From positions 434,001 to 498,000 of the forward strand of contig JAPDOI010000063.1 of assembly GCA_029168955.1 (NCBI GenBank): DNA of 64,000 bases, given 5' to 3'. The position numbers were made by a program, and so were the translations under genes. The notes beneath the pieces were generated by a model. The model was given only the letters and a program-made list of their open reading frames with translations, had not been told where the DNA came from and searched no databases. Position 1 is the stretch's first letter; each line of letters starts with the position of its first letter. The stretch is from Aplectana chamaeleonis (taxonomy: Eukaryota > Nematoda > Chromadorea > Rhabditida > Cosmocercidae). This document shows, one piece after another, positions 58,201 through 64,000 of this stretch.

Positions 58201-61200
58201 AGAAACCGGCTGAGCCCGAGAAGCCTGCAGAGAAACCAGCCGAGCCGGAGAAGCCGGCGGAGAAACCGGCCGAGCCCGAGAAAGCAGCTGAGCCTGAGAA
58301 AGCAGCAGAAGCACCTCCTGCAAAAGAAGGTCAGCAATGCACTGTCAAATTCTTTTTTCGGTTACTAGAGGGAAGGGAGCAGGTTATCCAGCCTACATAG
58401 GGTATCGACCAAATGGGATCGGCTTAGCGCGTGTTGTTAGAGTAATCTCAAACGTGCGAGAAAGCAAAATGCAAACGTATTAGACTATCAAAAGCTCAAG
58501 TGTCATAAGATGATGGGCAAGGTTGCCCGTGCATCAGGTTTATCGCCATCGACAAGTAGGAGCTGCGCCAAATTGGTTCGGCTCTGCCTCAAGAACAGCT
58601 CCGCATATACAAAGTTCCAGCGACGTCTAACTAAAAGATTCCCGTGCAGGTCGCCGATCACAGGCGGTTACAATCGGTCGTCTAAGTGAACAAATTAGCG
58701 TCCGCTACCATAGCCCGAGCAAGGTCTCCACATGGGTAGCCTAGACCCAAAGTGAAGACCCCGAAAATACAGCTGCGGCATCTAGCTACTCGGTGGAACC
58801 CGGGAAGCTAAAGAGTTTGATGGTGAACGGACGCATAGTCCATTCATAAACCCTAGTCTAGCAAACGGACAGGATGCGATCATTTACCACGATCCGTGCG
58901 GCGTTCAGAACAACCTAGGTCAGCTGACTTTTGACAGTAAGCATTGACGAATCGACGTGTCCTCATCTATTCGCTGGACTAAAATTTCCGATGCGACCAC
59001 AAATGATATAAGGTTCTCTTACAAGGGAAGCATACAAAGCGTAGGTCGGATCTGCTGAAACGAATCGTATTGTTAGTATCTCTTGGGCATCTATATATAA
59101 TAGAGCAGCGCAGTGTGCCACCCCGAGTCGTTGGTTCCGAAAAATTCTCAAAACTGTAGCTTTTCGTGCTTTCTGTGCCTTCAGAAACTCTCAGTAAACT
59201 TGCGAAAATCTATAAGTGGACTTCATATTCGTATTCAGCGCCCGAAACAACCACTCTGAGCAAAGCTTGGGTAGAAGCACATTCTCCGAATTTTGTGCAG
59301 ACTGATGGTGCTTTGGACTTGTACGGACTTTTGATTGAGCGGTTACTTATATCAACTAGGGATTCTGGAAGCGCTTCAGAAAAATGTTCTAGATTCGACT
59401 AGAATTTCTCCCAAGAAGGTTTTTGGGTTCTTTTTTTTTTCATCACGAATCTAAGATTCATTTGTCGCTTTTCCAAAAATTTGAACCTAATTTGCTCAAA
59501 GCATCCCAGCAGAGGAAAATTTTCTTATCACTATCAGTAGTTGAAGATAATGAACACCCATCACGCCTATTCGCTTTACTGTGAACACAACCAGTAAAGG
59601 CAGTGTCCACGATGAAAACCATCTCTGTTTTTCCGGTGGAGATCGGCAGCTGTGGGGCCTAGCGCAACCCTAACCTTCAAAAAACTAAGAAAAATCAGCT
59701 TGGAACGGTCCCCTACGGCCCCAAAGTTGGACACCCGTCAGCTCGTCACACCCAGATGCACTTTCCACGCCCACCGACGTGAACAAATGAATGCTCGAGA
59801 TTGTGAGATGAGCGATGGTTTCTGATCAATAGCCCCGTTCTTCCCTTTTTTCCCAACTCCTCTCTTTACTCAGGTCAGCTCGCATACATCGGTCGCAAAA
59901 GACGGAAGTTACAAGCCTCGGACAACTCGCCCACCATGTTTCCTTAGCTCAATATTTGAGGGACCATAACTCCGTTCCCTGAAGGTCTTGTGCGATTTCA
60001 GAGATATCATTGGAATCAGCATGGGGCCGTTTTCAAGATAGGCGGAAAACAGAAAAACGATTTCTATCGTGAACACTGCCATTAAATGGCATATTGCTTA
60101 CCGTAACCTACAGTACACCTCAGAATTCTGACCAACAGGCCACAGATTCGTTTTAAGCACCCTAGACTACCCCTATGTGCATACAAGTTTTGAGCAAAAT
60201 CCAAGAAAATTTTTTGAAACACCAAAAAAATGCCTTGAGGGTAGGTACCCTTACCTTTTTGCGAAACTTCAAAAACGCTCATATTTTTTTGAACCAGCTG
60301 CGCGAGGCGGGGTACTGCAAAGTTTTGCTATAAATGCTCGAGGGATACTGACAATACAATTCGTTTCCGCAGATCCGACCTACGCTTTGTATACCTCCTT
60401 TGTTAGTATCAATAACCGCCTCCGTTTCTATATAATCGAACGTCTTCAATTTGATTAGCGTGAGACTTTGTGACTGACTAATAGGTATCACGTCTTGGTG
60501 CGGGCGAGTGTGGAAGTTTCGGAAAATAATCAAAATTTTACAGCGAAGAAAGAAGGATCACCTAGAGCAGCTCCACAATCTGTCTGTAAGTTAAATCAGT
60601 TTCTTGAGGAGTCCTCTATAGACTTTGTTCACATTTTGAGCGATTTTTCGAAAAAATTTACGCTCTTCAACAGATCTTGCTCCTGAAATGAACAAGGAAC
60701 TCAAGAAGAAGGGAAGCAGTGTGTATGCTGGTAGGTTTTCGTTATTATATAGATCGTTCGTTCGGAACCCAACGTGCACTAATGGAACATGAGTAGTGCA
60801 GGGACAATAGTTTGCGCAATAAACAGAAAATTCAGCACCTTGTTTCTTAGTGAAAAACTTTAGACATTTCAAGCTCACTTTGCTATCGTGGCTGAGGGTA
60901 GGCGGTCGATTTCATGAGTGTCATGCATTATGAAATTCGACCAAGTGGTGCTGGCATACAGCTGCCAATGACGAGAAGCACCTGCTTATTGGTACTACTT
61001 CACAAATCAAAAGTGGACCAACCTATTGCATAGAGTCTACAAGGATACTGTTAGAAAATCTACCATCTTTGCACGAGTACTGTGGCATCCTAGCGCTAAA
61101 CTATCTCGCCCAGCCCCCTTCCTAAGTTTCGGTAAGCTGAAAAGCCATGGCTCTTTGTCAGGCTAACGTTGGCTTCCCGTCAGCGTTTGCTGTACTAGAG

Positions 61201-63742
61201 AACATGTTGAAGCTCTAAGGTGAGCGTCCTCAGATCGTAGAGTCTTGCTGAGCAGGCCAGCAACCAGGAGTAACTATATCAGAGTGTATTTCAAACACAA
61301 CGCTACCAGCCACAGATTAGGTCGAAAAAAGACCCTTGCTGCGGGCGTCGCGGACTCTTTGGGGCGACTTTCGTCGATAGATTTGAGTTGGTTCATAGTC
61401 AGACATGATCACGAACAAGGTATGCTTCGGCGATGCACTAGACTCAAGGAATCCCCTAGCTGGAACAAATGGAAACGATGCTCTTCACGTCGGAGACCCA
61501 CAAAACAGAACAGAGAATGCCTTTCTCAGTTTCCCCACTTTAATGAAGATGGTCACAAGCTGGTCTCAACAAAACTTCTGGAGCCGCAACAAAACCCCTC
61601 AGGACATGGGTTATGACCCCTAAAATATCGCCCAAATTTAGGTTGCAAAGGTACAGTGCACGAGTTTTCGAGGCCTGTATTTCCCGTCAATTGCAGCAGT
61701 AGCATGGTAGTGAACCCGAATCAATAGAGGCCGGTAAGATTTGAAAGAACAAGTCTTTCGATTGAAATGACCGGCTTCTGTTCAGCTCTACAGGTCGTCA
61801 GAATGCCTGTTACTATATATCACTTATATGAGGGAATCGAAAGCTTGCTCCTGGCGAATGATGTGTAGAGACAGATTCGTAATTACATGGAAATCTCAGT
61901 TTTCGTCCATGAGATTGGACTGTGCCTTTTAAGCGTCTCAGCCCTCATGCCATAGCTGTTTATCGTACCTGAGGTACACATATAGGCTCAGAGGTTTGTG
62001 CATTCGTAGTACTCCGCAACAAATCCCTTCCTAAGATGATCGTTCGAAACCCATTTCCTCAACCCCTTCTGTGATGGGATAGTAGATATCAGTGAATGGA
62101 ACTCGAAAGATAATCAGGGGGTTTTCTTACGGGTAGTGGTGCGACTTGAGAAACCAGTGGACAACTAGCGATCCTGCATCTCTGGCAGCCGTTCCAGCCA
62201 AAGAAGCAGGGTCGTAGGGGCTGCTAACTAGCGTCTTGACCGCGGAGGCTGGTCTCAGGATCATCTGCCTTAGGGTTTCACGTGACGTTTTGCACTATTA
62301 AAAGTTTGCAAACGATAGGCTCTTGTAACCTGATGCTTTGCGCCAGCCAAGTTGAATCATGCATGAGGTCCGCCCGCCGACCCTCGACGGCCACCTTTCA
62401 TGCACCTTGACCACTCGCGTAAAGCCATTCGCAACGGTGTCCTCTCACGGGAAAACCGCCGTGGTACACAAACGGAAGTAATTTGGGTAGGGAAACACAA
62501 ACCGCTGGGTAGGGCCGAGTAAGGGGCGAAAGTTGTCAGAGATGATGACCATGGCCCAGCCTCTGCGCATGAAATGCACGGACCTCCTTAGAAAATGGAA
62601 GTCTCTCCGCTGTTTGAGGTAAGAGCGCACTGGGTATCTGCCGGAGGGATAGTTGGTCAAAGCCATGACGATTGTCATCGGACTCGCTAGCTTTCGCTGG
62701 GCAGAGCCCGCCTAGTACCACTTATCTACCAGCTGCTGGACTGACGAGTCCTTTCAACCCGGTTGTCTAAATTCGCTTTTTCTATATATCTATGTTGCAG
62801 GGTTGCCGCCGCAGGAGGAAGGTATGTTTGTTTGAACACAAAACTACAGTCTGTCTGAGACATACATAAATATCTTATCTTGTAGACAAGAAGTCCGCAA
62901 AGAAACCAAGCGACGCGGAAGAAAAGCCTAAGCCCGTATGTTGTATTTACTGTTAGCGTTGTCTAAACCTGCAAACTAATGTTTTTGTAGACTGAACTCT
63001 CTCAAACGGCTACTGCAGCTCCTCCCAAGGTAGGTTTCACGTAACTCTTCAAATCTCAATGTTCATTAAAACTTGCTAGTTTAGAAAAGAAGAAGTGTGC
63101 GCAGGCAGATTGTCACCGTGAGCTTTTTTTTGTGTTCATCGATTAATATAATAGAAATAATACTAAGAGTTCTGATCCTTCAGGAAAGAGAAATTGTGGA
63201 GAGGCGTGTTCTTGAGCGTATGATTGTGGTAAGTTCCCCAGTTCGGCTGAATATAACCTATGAGGCAAAAGGACGACTTTCAGGAAGCAGACTTCCCTGT
63301 AACTACGGAGGACGAGCCACTCACCGCGAAAGCACCTGTGTCGGAAGAGGTGCGAACACCAGCGGTGGGTTCGGATGTCCACTTTTGTAGGAGTCTACCA
63401 AGATCAAACTGTCTCCCGCAATGTCATGGCGATGTCTTGGAACTAGTGTTCTATTTTGCAGGCGGGTGAAGTTGCGACGGCGCAGCAACCTACTCCCGCC
63501 ACGGCCATGGAGCCTACTCCACATCCGGTAAACTACTAGTGTTGTGTACCCTCCTCAGTTTTATTCTGATTATATTGGTTTACAGGATGAGGGAGCGCAA
63601 ACTGCTGCCGAACCGACTTCGAAACCTGTGAGATTACAATTCATTGCCAGATGCGAATGTACTCCTCGGTTGTCTGATTACGCTAACATATCGCTTTCAG
63701 GACGAGGGAACCCAAACCGCGGGCGAGCCGACTCCGAAACCT
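27691..63742 (+). CDS. Giant modular low-complexity protein gene, 3' end beyond window
   Basis: This entry spans the exon set detailed below. I find about 35 exons, most with clear GT..TTTCAG boundaries and matching phases, adding up to roughly 2,700 residues. Order: Gly/Ser/Thr-rich start, basic and Ala/Pro-rich part, globular-looking middle, Lys/Pro/Glu/Ala repeat modules, small charged exons. Composition predicts an extended disordered polymer, comparable in flavour to PEVK segments or neurofilament tails, but no homologue is recognised and no function is claimed. No signal peptide or membrane helix is seen. Introns hold at least 15 MITEs and a Tc3-like element. Phases do not match at 28299/30646, at 34346 and at 35518/35767, so exons are missing, one boundary is wrong, or two genes are present. 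Confidence 0.6.
28897..29597. mobile_element. MITE of the AGCAGCATAC family carrying a nested MITE
   Basis: The ends GAGCAGCATACATGCTCG and GAGTGCGTATGCTGCCT follow TTAA and precede TTTG. Long inner arms (GTCAAAAACGAC, CGTATTTTCGCGCCCCCTG and complements) match the copy at 39091-39554. It is interrupted at 28932-29169. Confidence 0.72.
28932..29169. mobile_element. Palindromic TA-flanked MITE nested in the previous one
   Basis: TA-CAGTTGACCGCAATG at the left and CATTGCGGTCAACTG-TA at the right. The two roughly 100-bp halves are near-complete complements around GGCGCC..GGCGCC with a 36-base loop. TA flanks fit Tc1/mariner-type mobilisation. Confidence 0.78.
29600..30640. other. Intronic sequence, possible small exon near 30142
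   Basis: TTTCACAG at 30134-30141 followed by CADESVSPLVEVQKA-coding sequence and a gtagag donor at about 30187 could be an exon, but its phase does not join the neighbours. Otherwise nothing is recognised. Confidence 0.3.
30646..31373 (+). CDS. Exons 4-6: basic, Ala/Pro/Gln-rich segment
   Basis: Exon 4 (30646-30685) reads GKSSSSSGSGPGK, like exon 1 in composition. A 61-bp intron separates it from exon 5 (30747-31225), which starts with a strongly basic stretch (GSKGKKKTPIRTLFKKHKSP) and moves to SGQSGTGTTSGQSG, then an Ala/Asp/Pro run (ADAAADAAAPADQPPSADAA). Exon 6 (31283-31373) adds an Arg/Ser block, SPSRNRRRSASRSASRLQIP. Exons 4-5-6 join in phase. The join from exon 3 into exon 4 is off by two bases unless a weaker donor (gtcgtt at 28305) is used. 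Exon 4 could also be the start region of a separate transcript. Confidence 0.65.
32043..32524. mobile_element. TTAA-flanked MITE, AGGCAGCAGACACGCTC ends
   Basis: TTAA at 32039-32042 and 32525-32528; ends AGGCAGCAGACACGCTC and GAGCGTGTCTGCTGCCT are perfect complements. Close sister of the copy at 12475-12940. Confidence 0.88.
33264..34207 (+). CDS. Exons 7-11: globular-looking region, unknown
   Basis: Five exons join in phase: 33264-33392, 33451-33573, 33669-33772, 33916-33987 and 34076-34207. Introns are 58-143 bp. The protein has mixed hydrophobic and charged composition (FQTVRIEPESDEIVITSNVV; FEERKAELENLI; LIGKNMIVVERKSILL; RHRLIATVCDVGL; TERIVFNIGGITFALSDGKT), quite unlike the low-complexity ends, and so is likely folded. 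The word VFNIGGITF recalls the first strand of the T1/BTB_2 domain of potassium-channel subunits, but the following FIDRD-type block is not found. I therefore leave the domain unnamed. The donor at 33987 (gtatcg) was preferred over 33983 because only it keeps the frame. Confidence 0.68.
34263..34346 (+). CDS. Exon 12, tentative
   Basis: Bounded by an AAAG acceptor and gtaggt donor, it joins exon 11 in phase as HLRKRCDQTVSQNKNVRFEE. Another frame of the same bases, TFKEAMRSDRFTEQKRP, looks more protein-like but does not match the phase. The next candidate (34395 onwards, KGDWLVEIEHDSKLDKMSKL) also needs a different phase. A one-base lesion or a misread boundary is possible. Confidence 0.35.
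35435..35518 (+). CDS. Isolated 28-codon exon
   Basis: TTTCCTGCAG precedes, gttcgt follows. It reads YKFFEFNQYFYSLKIGKNSS then AHYFYDIA, rich in aromatic residues. Phase 0-0. It looks coding, but its neighbours in the transcript are not settled. Confidence 0.45.
35767..35961 (+). CDS. Exon: amphipathic 65-residue segment
   Basis: TTCTTCAG acceptor and gtgagt donor frame an open 195-bp exon that enters and leaves in phase 2. It reads GELLGFGKELAPVILVPVQI, then FNTFYRKEDIKFDLHKRFSF and AYQRSELVKVQKELQLLMNR, suggesting a hydrophobic strand or helix followed by an amphipathic helix. It joins the exon at 40514 in phase (codon AG|T). The intron between them would be 4.5 kb and holds four MITEs. 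Confidence 0.62.
35970..37620. other. Intronic, no exon recognised
   Basis: AT-rich, then a patch of GATCGCTG/CAGCGATG words at 36.68-37.07 kb forming weak inverted repeats. No splice-bounded coding segment is seen. Confidence 0.35.
37630..38082. mobile_element. AGGCACAGT-type MITE with common core
   Basis: AGGCACAGTTGAAGTTCAGG follows CTAA. The interior repeats the CTTGTAACTTCCGTC core in complement (GACGGAAGTTACAAGCC). The right end is diverged (TGACTTTACCATTAA). Confidence 0.55.
38638..39086. mobile_element. TTAA-type MITE, AGGCAGTGTTCACGAT ends
   Basis: TTAA at 38634-38637; right end ATCGTGAACACTGCCT followed by TCAA 39087-39090, shared with the next element. Confidence 0.82.
39091..39554. 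mobile_element. Abutting MITE, AGGCAGCATACACGCTC ends
   Basis: The ends AGGCAGCATACACGCTC and GAGCGTGTATGCTGCCT are exact complements. The right flank is TTAA. Long inner arms match the 28897-29597 copy. Confidence 0.85.
40514..40767 (+). CDS. Exons preceding the repeat region
   Basis: Exon 40514-40661 (49 codons: SITIDRDTVIDGAKGTLFEQ, PDTFYVEEKRSYDYQN, DGSLCWTNAVA) and exon 40721-40767 (PLKEDPTQMSDRLAS) are separated by a 59-bp intron. Acceptors ATTTTCAG and ATTCCAG, donors gtgagt and gtacgt. Phases join 35961 upstream and 40861 downstream. They look folded or surface-exposed, and no family is recognised. Confidence 0.7.
40861..42659 (+). CDS. Module 1: 1.8-kb Ala/Lys/Pro/Glu repeat exon
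   Basis: Starts QELQQAPEEEEPKTATPAEQ. Residues from about 40 to 425 are some 18 copies of a 22-residue unit (EPATAKAAPSEPATAKAAPA plus EE; 66 bp). The final 150 residues change to a 5-6 residue period (AEPEKP, AEPAKP, AEPEKA). It ends PLPKEG with donor g|gttcgc, phase 1. The repeat is alternately basic and acidic, without aromatic residues, so it should be an extended disordered chain. A long open frame also exists on the opposite strand because the codons are GC-biased and periodic. That frame is a shadow. Confidence 0.82.
42664..43320. mobile_element. Intron with a remnant of the AGGCACAGT-type MITE
   Basis: From about 42,930 to 43,310 the common core (GACGAGTTGTCTGAGGCCTG, CTTATTCGGAGGAATTGACA, CAGATTTTGTCCCTGAAG) is present but the outer ends are eroded. 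It is the uninterrupted comparison for the split copy at 19.3-24.0 kb. Confidence 0.55.
43328..43872. mobile_element. MITE, AGGCAGCGGTCACGAT ends
   Basis: The ends AGGCAGCGGTCACGATCAAA and ATCGTGACCACTGCCT, with TCAA and TTAA flanks. Same subfamily as 54250-54797 and 44283-44861 (shared GTAGGACCTATAA and TTTTGATGGTGG words). Confidence 0.82.
44283..44861. mobile_element. MITE, diverged copy of the same subfamily
   Basis: AGGCAAAAGTCGCGATAAAA at the left, ATCGCGACCACTGCCT at the right; flanks CTAA and TCGA. The interior aligns with 43328-43872. Confidence 0.75.
45136..46120 (+). CDS. Module 2: short exon plus AEPEKP repeat exon
   Basis: Short exon 45136-45177 reads KTQRPSAEDTPSL (phase 1-1). 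Repeat exon 45272-46120 starts LDPAMDKQEAGPKKSSSIIG, continues EDDLKTAKAPSS, then about 230 residues of AEPEKP / AEKPAEPEK / AEPAKP repeats, and ends APEAPPPKEG. In every other module this end is followed by a GT donor. Here the bases are GC (gctcgt, 46121-46122), so either a GC-AG intron is used, or splicing shifts to gtactc at 46125 and breaks the phase, or the module is skipped. Confidence 0.75.
46366..47903. mobile_element. Second Tc3-like transposon, different ends
   Basis: TACAATGCGGGGCAAAACTA at the left and the complement of TACAGTGCGGTGCAAAACTA at the right, both beginning with TA. Second copies of the GTGCAAAACTATAG motif lie about 190 bp inside each end (46555 and 47702), again the two-site Tc3 layout. 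It is 1538 bp and sits in the intron between modules 2 and 3. Confidence 0.85.
46724..47610 (-). pseudogene. Tc3-like transposase, heavily decayed
   Basis: Begins MPRRTRLSVAEKAQVDALH at 47610. The DNA-binding part continues to about 47220 with at least three in-frame stops. Later blocks survive: GEGSLMVLAAFCGHGRVA, FVSCRMNSTDYQGVLNDH, and WPACSPDLNP near 46850. The catalytic NPIEN motif has become NPMQD, and the QQDNA block is not intact. It is older than the 8-9 kb copy and belongs to a different Tc3 lineage, as the ends differ. Confidence 0.85.
47905..49310. other. Oldest copy of the inter-module intron, with a GC-rich insertion
   Basis: 47,935-48,470 is a diverged parallel of 50,870-52,310 and 53,725-55,710 but lacks the MITEs found there (plain TTAA at about 48,014 and 48,123). 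From about 48,580 to 49,200 there is GC-rich sequence absent from the younger copies, containing several CAGCACGTGG-like words. Its 60-180 codon frames on both strands are not supported as genes. Confidence 0.5.
49320..50839 (+). CDS. Module 3: short exon plus AEPEKP repeat exon
   Basis: Short exon 49320-49358 reads KKQAPGEAPLSL. Repeat exon 49892-50839 starts LDPDMDKADAGPKKSSSFVA, then GEEEPKKAKPSSKEEIKTAK, then about 250 residues of AEPEKP-type repeats with two QESEKAPEPEKPAEST inserts, ending SEAPPPKEG with donor gttggt. Phases 1-1. The 3' half of the repeat exon is nearly identical to that of module 4. Confidence 0.82.
49421..49855. mobile_element. MITE between the two exons of module 3
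   Basis: AGGCAGGGTTTTCGATAAAA at the left and the looser complement TATCGCGAAATCTGCTT at the right, TTAA on both sides. Modules 4 and 5 lack it at the corresponding place (53,035-53,124 and 56,436-56,525), so it inserted in module 3 only. Confidence 0.65.
50975..51290. mobile_element. MITE in duplicated intron, copy 1
   Basis: AGGAAGTGTTCACAATAA to ATCGTGAACACTGCCT, flanks CTAA and TTAA. Present in both young intron copies, absent from the old one at about 48,014. Confidence 0.8.
51398..51985. mobile_element. MITE in duplicated intron, copy 1, AGGCATCGTACACGAT ends
   Basis: AGGCATCGTACACGATCGAA to TCGTGTACGATGCCT, flanks TTAA and TTGA. Present in both young intron copies, absent from the old one at about 48,123. 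Confidence 0.85.
52996..53691 (+). CDS. Module 4: short exon plus AEPEKP repeat exon (hybrid)
   Basis: Short exon 52996-53034 (KKQAPGEAPPSI) and repeat exon 53125-53691 starting LDPDMDKADAGPKKSSSFVA. The first half matches module 5 and the second half, from about residue 110, matches module 3, as expected for an unequal crossover product. It ends PPPKEG, donor gttggt, phase 1. Confidence 0.82.
53827..54142. mobile_element. MITE in duplicated intron, copy 2
   Basis: Counterpart of 50975-51290, nearly identical; ends AGGAAGTGTTCACAATAA and ATCGTGAACACTGTCT. Confidence 0.8.
54250..54797. mobile_element. Young MITE present only in intron copy 2
   Basis: AGGCAGTGGTCGCGATCAAA to ATCGTGACCACAGCCT. 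TTAA at 54246-54249 and 54798-54801. Copy 1 reads straight through the same site (GTGACCTTAAAGGCATCG at 51,389), giving a clean empty-site comparison. Same subfamily as 43328-43872. Confidence 0.92.
54802..55386. mobile_element. MITE in duplicated intron, copy 2, AGGCATCGTACACGAT ends
   Basis: Counterpart of 51398-51985. Its left TTAA was the target of the 54250-54797 insertion. Confidence 0.85.
56397..57251 (+). CDS. Module 5: short exon plus AEPEKP repeat exon
   Basis: Short exon 56397-56435 is identical to that of module 4. Repeat exon 56526-57251 begins LDPDMDKADAGPKKSSSFVA and has a longer array in which AEKPAEPEKPAEPAKPAEPE recurs every 22 residues or so. It ends AESPAPKEG with donor gttagc. 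Phase 1-1. Confidence 0.82.
57260..57860. other. Intron between modules 5 and 6
   Basis: No MITE ends or coding segments recognised; it does not resemble the duplicated introns upstream. Confidence 0.4.
57869..58329 (+). CDS. Module 6: short exon plus compact repeat exon
   Basis: Short exon 57869-57904 (KAGSPGQIKSV) and repeat exon 58003-58329, which starts LAPDMNKKEIAPEKSSSYAG, continues QDDAKTTTPSPSAAPQTAKG, holds only about five AEKPAEPEKP units, and ends AEAPPAKEG with donor gtcagc. It is more diverged from modules 3-5 (LAP for LDP, NKK for DKA), so it is an older copy. Confidence 0.8.
58335..59590. other. Intronic, no exon recognised
   Basis: 59,022-59,105 (AAGCGTAGGTCGGATCTGCT and neighbours) is the inverted partner of 60,325-60,410, so an older foldback element brackets the MITE at 59,598. 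Nothing else is seen. Confidence 0.4.
59598..60081. mobile_element. AGGCAGTGTCCACGAT MITE with common core
   Basis: AGGCAGTGTCCACGATGAAA to ATCGTGAACACTGCC; right flank TTAA, left GTAA. The interior contains the GACGGAAGTTACAAGCCTCG core. It lies inside an inverted pair (59,022-59,105 and 60,325-60,410). Confidence 0.8.
60544..60730 (+). CDS. Module 7: repeat-free version
   Basis: Short exon 60544-60585 (AKKEGSPRAAPQSV) and a 57-bp second exon 60674-60730 (LAPEMNKELKKKGSSVYA, donor gtaggt). The second exon corresponds to the constant start of the repeat exons without any AEPEKP array. Phase 1-1 is kept. It shows what the module looks like without repeats, either ancestral or reduced. Confidence 0.72.
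60735..62795. mobile_element. 2-kb intron with an eroded MITE core
   Basis: 61,580-61,935 carries the common MITE core (GGACATGGGTTATGACCCCT, AGGCCTGTATTTCCCGTC, CAGTTTTCGTCCATGAGATT) and a right end ACTGTGCCTTTTAAG. The rest of the intron shows no exon or element that I can support. Confidence 0.45.
62801..63117 (+). CDS. Small exons after the modules
   Basis: Exons 62801-62821 (GLPPQEE), 62886-62935 (DKKSAKKPSDAEEKPKP), 62991-63029 (TELSQTATAAPPK) and 63085-63117 (KRRSVRRQIVT). Introns are 55-64 bp with GT donors and (T)TGTAG, TTGCAG or TTTAG acceptors. The first exon keeps the phase-1 register of the modules. From 62935 onward every boundary is phase 0. Confidence 0.75.
63184..63742 (+). 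CDS. Small phase-0 exons at the right edge, gene continues
   Basis: Exons 63184-63228 (EREIVERRVLERMIV, possible coiled coil), 63284-63364 (EADFPVTTEDEPLTAKAPVS then EEVRTPA), 63462-63527 (AGEVATAQQPTPATAMEPTP), 63586-63627 (DEGAQTAAEPTSKP) and 63701-63742 (DEGTQTAGEPTPKP). The last two are duplicates of each other, again with symmetrical phase 0-0. No stop codon is reached before the window ends. Confidence 0.75.
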
Positions 63743-64000
63743 GTAAGAGTTTCAACTAGGAATTTATTGCCCTCGTTGACCTTCCTTTTACCGAGAACCA
63801 CCCCGTTCGAACTTGGATCTGGGTCTGTAACAAATATTTTCGCACACCATGGCGATGAAGCCCCTTTAGAAGTTTTCTAATCTAGGCAGAAGGAAAACTA
63901 CAGATGTTTATGTTTTCGCGCTTCAAATATGATATTTTTCATTTTTCTTGCTCTACTTGATTCATTTGAGAGATTTTCATTAGCTCTTCACTATCGGTTT
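63743..64000. other. Intron at the window edge
   Basis: It follows the gtaaga donor at 63743. I see no further exon matching the neighbouring composition, so the next exon is probably outside the window. Confidence 0.4.

Overview
The window is eukaryotic and looks like a chromosome segment of a clade V (strongylid, most likely hookworm) nematode. Evidence: very short introns with TTTCAG-type acceptors, an RTE-class LINE whose protein reads like the RTE copies I know from hookworms, Tc3-like DNA transposons, and a 20-base stretch that differs from the nematode SL1 spliced leader at one position. There is no bacterial-style operon, rRNA or convincing tRNA. The species is inference.

Positions 1 to about 27.5 kb hold no host gene that I can support. 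This part is a dense repeat graveyard: short inverted-repeat elements (MITEs) flanked by TTAA-like sites, a decayed Tc3-like transposon (7771-9370), a truncated Penelope-like element whose inverted arms carry hammerhead-ribozyme-like cores (9376-10062), a LINE fragment with an (ATTC)n tail (17.7-18.5 kb), and a nearly full-length but broken RTE element with a 10-bp target duplication (20287-23564). The RTE sits inside an older MITE together with two other insertions. Two inverted 1-kb elements with internal 42-bp arrays occupy 25.5-27.5 kb.

From 27.7 kb to the right edge runs what I read as one very large plus-strand gene (or two adjacent genes) of at least 36 kb, incomplete at its 3' end. 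Its exons encode a Gly/Ser/Thr-rich start, a basic and Ala/Pro/Gln-rich part, a more ordinary globular-looking middle (33.2-40.8 kb), then a long Lys/Pro/Glu/Ala repeat region, and a tail of tiny phase-0 exons. The repeat region is built from a duplicated two-exon module: a 12-14 residue exon followed by a repeat exon that starts L(D/A)PxM(D/N)K and ends PKEG. Every module exon is phase 1-1, so modules can multiply without breaking the frame. I do not recognise the protein; composition suggests an extended, disordered, PEVK-like polypeptide.

The introns between modules record their own history. One old intron copy (47.9-48.5 kb) lacks two MITEs present in the two younger copies (50.9-52.3 and 53.7-55.7 kb), and one of the younger copies has a third MITE that the other lacks. 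This gives empty-site/filled-site comparisons inside one window and orders the insertions relative to the duplication. Joins between exons at 28.3-30.6, 34.3-35.8 and 36-40.5 kb are not fully resolved by hand.
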